A model generated the notes under the pieces. That model worked only from the letters and a program-made list of their open reading frames with translations, had not been told where the DNA came from and did no database searches. From Lytechinus variegatus (Eukaryota; Echinodermata; Echinoidea; Temnopleuroida; Toxopneustidae), in contig NC_054743.1 in assembly GCF_018143015.1 (NCBI RefSeq), positions 33,071,934 through 33,135,933 on the forward strand: a stretch of 64,000 nucleotides of DNA, written 5' to 3'. Of this stretch, positions 57,362 through 64,000 are shown piece after piece; the first letter of the stretch is position 1; each line of letters starts with the position of its first letter. Both the position numbers and the translations under genes were made by a program.

Positions 57362-57959
57362 TCTTGCAATTTGAGCTTTTGACTTTTCGCGGATGTTTAC
57401 AAGTTACAACTATTTCTTCTTTCCAGTCTAACGTTACATTATTAATACAAATAACCAAATTTGAATCGGTTGATTTTTCCCGAAATACTAAAGAAAAGTT
57501 CAATCGATATTATTTTGTAGTATATTAACCAAAATTTGTATTTCTAAAGTTACAGGATTGCAGCTGTAAGACCAGTATTTGAAAGAATAATGAAAAGTTC
57601 GATTTAATTAGAGTCTCTCGTGAAGTTATGGTCTGACTCAAGTCTAGCATCAACATAACGAATTTCTGCTGCTCAGCATCGACACGTTCACGTCAAAATA
57701 GCAATATACTTCTAATTTAGTGGATCGTACTCCAAATGTGTTCATTTCCCATTTGTAACGTTAATAAATGGATAAATGGAATAACTGAAATGAAAGCCTC
57801 TATTATTTTATTATATCAGTCTTCGTACGTAGCAATAATTTAAAGATCTTGCTCGGTCGCGACTTCTGTCGTGAAACTAAAGACATTGTCGCCTTAGGTT
57901 TCGGCGGAGAATCTTATCGTGTGCCGCTGGAAGCAGCCAGTATCAGCAGAGGTATCAAA
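57362..57959. promoter_or_regulatory. Bidirectional promoter region between the MIS18A-like and MTRES1-like genes
   Basis: The two start codons point away from each other with about 600 bp between. No transposon was recognised in the gap, unlike nearly all other intergenic DNA here. No TATA box is obvious. An in-frame open stretch from 57849 precedes the MTRES1-like ATG without an ATG of its own and may be 5' UTR. Confidence 0.55.
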
Positions 57960-59893
57960 ATGATGGGTGTGTCGCGTTATAGACCATCATCGTTTTTCTT
58001 TCTGGGAAAGTCTTCCTTTCTGTTACAGCCTCCCGTCTTCAAATATATTAGATGTTTCTCTTTGTATTCTGCACGTTTTTCTTCGATTTGTTTGCCTTCC
58101 CAAACACATGGAAAATGCCGAGAAGTTGAGAGGAGTGCACAGTCACAGATAAGGTGCAGGGTCATTCCCAAGACCACGATGAACCAAAGTAAATTTTTAG
58201 CTGTTGAGCCAATGTCACTTCTGAACAAGCTTGTGTGCTATTACTCAAAGAAGTCAAAATCAAAACAGAAACTTATGAAAGGTGATAGCACAGATGATGA
58301 AAGTGATCTGGACGAAGAAAATGGCTACAAATCTGATTCTGAAGATGAAGACGAGATTGAAGATGGTAGTAAGAAAGATTGGAAAGATCTAAAAATTAAT
58401 GTACCATCTCCGAGGATAGATGCTGTTTTGAGTGCTGGGCTTGGAGTATCCAGGAAGTGAGTGTTTTAATTTCATTTATTTTATTCATTTTATATATTGA
58501 TGTCATTTTTTATGACATCACAATTTGGGGTTCTACACTTGAGTACACTACATGTAGTTGGATTTTTTGTTGCTTTTAGTATCATTAAAATAGTTTCTAC
58601 TACAAAAAGGTTTAAATGGCATGAAGAATTATAAACACGCAATAAACACAAAGTTTGGAATGGTATTGACTTTGACTTTAAAGTTAGTAAAACACAAATT
58701 TATATCCTTCATGAATTGGGCACCTATTCATGTTGTATCTGTATATGGAGTTAAAGGAAATGTGATTTGAATTCTAGAATATTTAAGGGATATTTTGATT
58801 GTAAGTTTTGTAACCTTATAATATTACTCTTTTATTTCCAGGAAAATTGAAGAAGCCTTCCTGAATGCAAAACTCCGGCACAATGGCAAGAAGGTGATGA
58901 AAAAGAGTCGACAGGTATATAATGATTGTAATAGAATTTCAAGTCATTATCTTCAAATAGATTTAACCATCGTTTGTCCTATTTTTTTATCCTGGTGTGG
59001 GGCCAGGAGGGGGTGGAAGGAAGGATTGCTGTCTCAAGATCACAAATGATGTGAAAAGAAACATTGAGATTGTATTTAGAACTACTCTGGGACATAATTT
59101 TTATGAGGATATTTATTGTGGCACATCCATAAAGCAACTCTTGTGAAATCATTAATTTGCCTTTTTTGATTTGTCTGTCAATAAAGGGTAGCATCGTGAA
59201 GGGGAGGGGGTCGAGGGGTGCAAGAAGACCTGAAAATTCACTGATGGTGATTTTGTTTTCTGTCCTTCATTTGGGATTTTTTCCAATTGGTCTAATGCCA
59301 ATTCGTCCAATTGCCAATGGTCTACTTTCATTTAGACTAAATGAAGGTAGACCATGCGGTGAGTGGACGAGTTGGCAGTGGAAGAATTGGCAATTTACCC
59401 TTGATATTAAGGGCTTTATCAAGATGTATTTTACCTAGTCCTGTCATACTCTCCTCTATTCCTTTTATTCATTGATGGGTGGCAGAAGGGGGGGGGGGAG
59501 CGGTCACCCAGGTGCCTGGGAATGATTTTCGAAGAGGGGATCGTGGATTGTTAAAAAATTGACAAGCCCCCCCCAAAAAAAAAAAAAACACACAAACAAT
59601 CGAGATCTTCATTTCACAGTGAATGTGTTTTTTGTCAGCTAATTGTGCTTCCATTGCGCACTTCACTCAAGTAAATATTAAGTGCAACTTGATAATCATT
59701 TTTCTTGTAGGTACAAGAAGGAGATGTGTTGGATGTTGTGAAGGAAGACCGCATCACCAACAAGGAAGGAAACCAAGTGACACTCGTCATGAGGGTGGAG
59801 ATGAAGAAAATCAAGGAGGAAAAAACGTCAACGGACAGGACGCCTGTCAAGCTCCGGAGATGGAAACATCTAGAACTCCCAAGGGAGAAGTGA
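57960..59893 (+). CDS. MTRES1: MTRES1-like mitochondrial transcription rescue factor (S4 RNA-binding domain), 250 aa, three exons
   Basis: Exons 57960-58456, 58842-58914 and 59711-59893 join with GT-AG sites in phases 2 and 0, giving 250 residues (human about 240). MTRES1 (C6orf203) binds RNA in the mitochondrial matrix, supports mtDNA transcription and helps ribosome quality control. The first 50 residues are basic and hydrophobic (FFFLGKSSFLLQPPVFKYIR), a probable import presequence. An acidic stretch lies at about 120-140 (DDESDLDEENGYKSDSEDED). The S4 domain follows from about residue 147: SPRIDAVLSAGLGVSRKKIE, LRHNGKKVMKKSRQVQEGD. The C-terminus LRRWKHLELP is a family signature. The first ATG is doubled (ATGATG), so the start may be 57963. 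Confidence 0.92.
59280..59398. mobile_element. Fragment of the GGTCTAATTCGTCC MITE in MTRES1 intron 2
   Basis: CCAATTGGTCTAATGCC, TTCGTCCAATTGCC and AGACCATGCGGTGAGTGGAC match 43859-44784, with the same GAATTGGCAATTTACC end. It shows the likely uninterrupted state of the region where the Kolobok-like copy sits in the other element (CTTTCATTTAGAC). Confidence 0.75.
59480..59592. repeat. G-run and C/A-run repeat fragment
   Basis: A poly-G run, TGCCTGGGAATGATTTTCGA, AAATTGACAAGCCCCCCCC and a poly-A run. It resembles interiors of the GGCGGATCC family. It is within MTRES1 intron 2. Confidence 0.45.
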
Positions 59894-61132
59894 TACCAGT
59901 ATTCCTTATTCAAGTAATAAGTTAAAAATATGTCAAAATCACTGCTTATAGAGAATTCATGCATCCTTTTATTTTTCGAGTTGTAGCCTTAAGAGCCTGA
60001 CGTTTTGTATCTGATCAAGATTGCAAAATATGATACATTTTGTTTTTATTTCAGAAAGTAGTCTGGACATCATCTTTGTACCATTTTTTATATATTCTCA
60101 GCAAATCTGTGACAAAATTTCATGCACTGATATGATTAGCCAGATAAGTGTAAGAGGTTAACATTATTTACATATCTCTCTTGCCTCACTTATCAGGAAT
60201 GAATTAGGTTGAGGGAAAGATTTTTTATTTTTTTTTCAAATTGATTTCATGCAGGAAAGTACATTATGAATTGAAATCATGAATGATTTTTTTTTCATTT
60301 ATTATAAGTAGTGAGGTTAGGTAGTAGTAATATAAGTTTTTTTTGGGGGGGGGAGTTCACCCCTATGTACTCTGAATGCGCTTTATTTGAGTTAAGTTTT
60401 TGAAGTTGATTAAATTGAACGAGATATCTCTCCATAAAAGCATTTTTAATTTATTTTTCTCTTGTACAAGTCATGTAAACGGTCAACAAAACCTACATTG
60501 TAGATCATTGTGTTTTTCAAAGTCATCCAAGCATACATTTTCAGATTATGGTAGGATTCCTGAAAAAAAAACTGATAAAAAAACACTGCACCTTTATCTA
60601 TTATGAGAGAGGGGGAAAAATGAAAGTTTGAAAGCAATAGGTCAAAAGATAAGAAAGTTAAGGCTGTTTTGATATTGAGATCCCTAAGACTGTCAAATTT
60701 GAAATTGGCAACTTGGTAATTAATTTATGACAAGTGGTGGGGACAATTTTCCCATAGTATCTGGGATATATGTCTTTTTTAAAGTACATAATGTCCTGTG
60801 GTATCAATATAAATATTGCTATCATACTAGTATTGTTTTATGTCCTGCAAAAAAATTTAAAGTACAATTTTTGAAAGAAAGTTTCATCTTTACCCTTACG
60901 AGTATCGGAGCAAATGGAAGCATATTGATGATGCCCATAGAATTTGTAGGGTTCTATTTCAAATAAAGTGTTTACAGCTTTTTAAAACTTTTCAAATATT
61001 CAGAGTTTTCTTGTTCGTGTAATATCATGCAATATTTTGCTGATTTGTCTTTTTCTTCTAAAAACACTTATTAAAAAATTTCATTCAGGTTTTATATTGG
61101 TTGCATTTGAATTTTAGGCTTTTCTTGTCTCG
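59894..61132 (+). other. 3' UTR/flank of the MTRES1-like gene
   Basis: AT-rich, without a gene. AATAAA at 60962-60967 is a candidate poly(A) signal, about 1.07 kb after the stop; nearer signals were not obvious. A G run lies at about 60343. Confidence 0.35.
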
Positions 61133-61136
61133 TTAA

Positions 61137-61697
61137 AGGTCAAGTCCACTTCAGAAAAATGTTGATATCAGACAAGCACAATGCTGAAATTTTCATCAAA
61201 ATCGGATGTAAAATAAGAAAGTTATGACATTTTAAAGTTACGCTTATTTTTAACAAAATTGTTTTATGAACGAGCCAGTTACATCCAAATGAGAGAGTCG
61301 ATGATGTCGCTCACTCATAGTTTCTTTTGTTTTTATTGTTTGAATTATACAATATTTCAATCTTTTAGAATTTGACGATAAGGACCTCCTTGCCTGAAGC
61401 ACAAAATGTTAAAATAATGGAATTCCACCTGTTCATGGAGGAATGAAACTTCATTTCACATGGCAATGCGAGAAAAAAAAATCATATTTCATATAATAAA
61501 ATACAAAAGAAAGTGAGTGATGTCATCAGTTCCTCATTTGCATACTGACCGAGAAATTGTTTTGTGAAATGAAGTGAAACTTTGAAATGCCGTAACTTTC
61601 TTATTTTACATCCGATTTTTATTAAATTTTCAGTGTTATGCTTGTTGAATTTTCTCTTTTTATTCAAATCAAGTTTCTGTTGGGGTGGACTTGTCCT
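61137..61697. mobile_element. Kolobok-like MITE, 561 bp, AGGTCAAGTCCAC family copy 1
   Basis: Flanked by TTAA (61133-61136, 61698-61701). Ends AGGTCAAGTCCACTTCAG and GGGGTGGACTTGTCCT are inverted. Long internal pairing: AAATCGGATGTAAAATAAGA with TCTTATTTTACATCCGATTT. Confidence 0.82.
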
Positions 61698-61814
61698 TTA
61701 ACTTAAAGGGGTTTTCTTGAAGTTTGAACCAAAAAGTGTTTTTAGTTTTGCAATCAACATTTCATGTGGCAGTTTTCTTTATTGAAATATATGAAAATAC
61801 GATTGCATCTTTAA

Positions 61815-62397
61815 AGGTCAAGTCCACCCCAGAAAAATGTTGACTTGAATGAATAGAGAAAACTCTAACTAGCCCTAACGCTGAAAATGTCATCAAAATC
61901 GGATGTCAAAATAAGGAAGTTATAACATGTTAAAGTTTTGCTTATTTTTCACAAAATAGTGATATGCACAACTTAGTGACATGCAGATGAGACAGTCGAT
62001 GATGTCCCTCACTCACTATTACTTTCGTTTTTTATTGTTTGAATGATACAATATTTCATTTTTTACAGATTTGAAAATAAGGACTACTTGACTGAGAGAA
62101 AAAGTATTACCCGGTACACAATGCTAATTCCACATGTTCAGGGGGAATTAATCATTGGCAATGAGAAAATTAGAATATTTCATATATTTAATGAAATACA
62201 AAAGATGACATCATCAGTCTCCTCATTAGCATACCGACCAGAATGTGCATATACTGCAACTGTTTGTGAAATTTAGCAAAACTTTAAAATGTCATAATTT
62301 TCTTATTTAACATCCGATATTGATGACATTTCCAGTGTTATTGTTATATTTTCCTATTTTTATTCAAATCAACTTTTAGTTGTGGTGGACTTGCCCT
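61815..62397. mobile_element. Kolobok-like MITE, 583 bp, AGGTCAAGTCCAC family copy 2
   Basis: Flanked by TTAA (61811-61814, 62398-62401). Ends AGGTCAAGTCCACCCCAGAA and GTGGTGGACTTGCCCT are inverted. It is in the same orientation as copy 1, 117 bp away, and clearly diverged from it, so they are separate insertions or an old duplication. Confidence 0.82.
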
Positions 62398-62401
62398 TTA
62401 A

Positions 62402-64000
62402 AGCCAGATAAAGGGCATATTGTGGAAATTATGGCAATGTACATGTAAAGATTATCAGTATGATTATTTACATTATTTTTTGGTGTGCAAACTCTAAATT
62501 ATTTCAAAACAAATAATGCTAATTTTCAACCAATATATTTCAAGTATTTTTTTTTGTGTGTGAAAAACTTGATAATATGGTTTCTGTTAACACAGTAAGT
62601 CCTGTAGGAACTCGACACTGACAGGACAGCTTTCTGCTGCATAATGCCTAGCAGGTTTAACTAATTATATAGGAAACATTTTAAATGGCCAAGTTAATCA
62701 TACTTACATGTGTTGGCTGATCTTTTTGACCTATATGTACATGTAAATCACTCTTGGACCTTGATTATAATCCTGCTAGAAATGATTTAGAAAAAAATTG
62801 CCTTGGATTTTCTCCTCATACATGTAATTCAAAGTTTTTCAACCCAACATATATAAGAAACAATATATTCACACTACAGTACAAACTAAGTTTTTAGAAA
62901 AGAAGGTATTGGTAGCAAATAAATATATTTATTAGGAAACTTCATACCATCACAAGGTTACACACTGTACATGTATATTGCTTGGATATTTGTAGAAATA
63001 AAAATGTGCAGTTAAAAATGTGTAATGTCCTCTGAATGCCATCTGGCAATGTTCTATGTGGGTAGACCATGGAGGAAAATAATATTTACTAATAGATCAC
63101 AATTACATGCATTTTATGATGACTGCTCTTGTGAAAAAAAATATAGTCCCTCATTCACATTGGTCATGATACTGTTAGGGCCCATGGCAGCTATTTTGAA
63201 TTTCAAAATCCAGCATTTATGATCTATATGCCAAAAGAAATATCTCTTTGAAATTATGTTGCCAGACTATAAATTTCACTCGTACATCACTGTAGGCATT
63301 TTGTAGTCAAGCAGAGCTAAATTTGGTAAAAAATGATTTGCCCCACTCAAACTGTTCATAATATACATGTAGTTAGGGACGTAGAGTAGCCATTTGGAAT
63401 ATATAAAAATACAGCAAAAAACCCCTACATGAGATAAGTAATGATATATTTTATCATGTTTTCACACAGTTCTTCACTCAGAGATCACATTACAATATAC
63501 ATTTTAGTGCTCACTTTTGAGAAAATGTGTTTTTTTTTTGCCCATTCATATTGTACAATGTACATAATCGATTATACAGAGGTCAGTAGTGGCAATTTAG
63601 AATATCCAGAAAATTTAAAAAGGGTCCCCTTTTACATACATTTGCATACACAAAGGCAATATCAGTAATACCAATGGTGGGTGCAACCTTCAGAGAAATT
63701 AAATTTTGAAATGTATTAGACTTATATAATTAATGATTTAAATCATTCAAATATATATATAACATCAAAAATCATATTACATTGAAATTCAAAATAAAAT
63801 CAAACAAAATTCAAATTATGTACAATATCTATACAAAATTCAAGATAAGTAAAATAAAGTCATTGAATATAGAAATATATATTGGTAATACTGTTTGAAA
63901 TGAAAAGAGAGACCACTATTCATTAATAACAACAAACAAGAGGGCTCATCATAATCATGAAACCCGATGCCCCAAGTGCCTCCAACAATCAACTTTTGCA
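62402..64000. other. Gene-free right end
   Basis: AT-rich with repeated TACATGTA words. Similar phrases at about 63120-63200, 63330-63410 and 63540-63610 (AAAATGTGTTTTTTTTT/CCATTCATATTG, GTAGAGTAGCCATTTGGAAT / GTCAGTAGTGGCAATTTAGA) hint at a degenerate tandem repeat of about 200 bp. No gene was recognised. Confidence 0.35.

Noticed and set aside
57849-57959. Extension of the MTRES1-like protein upstream of the ATG at 57960
   Set aside because: The frame is open but begins without an ATG; the doubled ATG at 57960 followed by a presequence fits the family better.

Overview
The window looks like nuclear DNA from a marine invertebrate, most likely a sea urchin. The species is not established. 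Evidence is the intron-bearing genes with animal-type splice sites, AT-rich intergenic DNA, tRNA-derived SINEs, and dense short inverted-repeat transposons that often carry poly-G tracts and an AGCGCGAAGCGCGAGC-type motif familiar from echinoid genomes. No bacterial operon, CRISPR array, rRNA gene or recognisable LTR or virus-derived element was seen.

Five protein-coding loci are supported. (1) 557-1219, minus: a single coding exon for an LRAT/NlpC-P60-fold protein with a Src-like N-myristoylation start. (2) 7146-10742, minus: a class A GPCR with a third intracellular loop of roughly 270 residues; a hAT-like insertion sits directly upstream of its first ATG. (3) 35458-42402, plus: a five-exon creatinase of 464 residues. 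The active-site set known from the bacterial enzyme is conserved and about 60 presequence-like residues precede it. (4) 52942-57361, minus: a five-exon MIS18A-like centromere-licensing protein with two CxxC pairs and a long basic tail. (5) 57960-59893, plus: a three-exon MTRES1-like mitochondrial S4-domain protein. Loci 4 and 5 are head to head, about 600 bp apart start to start. A single orphan exon of an unidentified gene lies at 21551-21688, and a possible promoter plus 5' exon at about 23600-23778.

The rest is repeat landscape. 1-7 kb holds tandem repeats, a hairpin and a Harbinger-like MITE. 12-15.5 kb is a decayed LINE split by a 1655-bp GGCGGATCC-ended element. 15.7-22 kb holds two inverted copies of a GGTGTTA-rich MITE, a 409-bp foldback array and a hAT-like element. 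22.6-23.2 kb is a SINE split by an insertion. 25.4-27.2 kb has two TA-type terminal-inverted-repeat elements, and 27.3-29.6 kb a second LINE. 30-34 kb carries SINEs, a long ACT microsatellite and MITE fragments. The creatinase introns hold SINEs, a piggyBac-like element inserted in a roughly 50-bp minisatellite, and a Kolobok-like element. 43.8-45.9 kb has two nested pairs, including an almost perfect 71-bp hairpin. 48.6-50.8 kb is a 2230-bp hAT-type element with an 8-bp target duplication. 61-62.4 kb has two neighbouring Kolobok-like copies.

The genes do not form one pathway; this is ordinary mixed animal gene order. The most interesting items are the animal creatinase with a probable mitochondrial presequence, a small transposon family whose 5-bp target duplications recall Transib/ProtoRAG elements, and several datable nested insertions. 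All exon models were made by eye from splice sites and reading phase.
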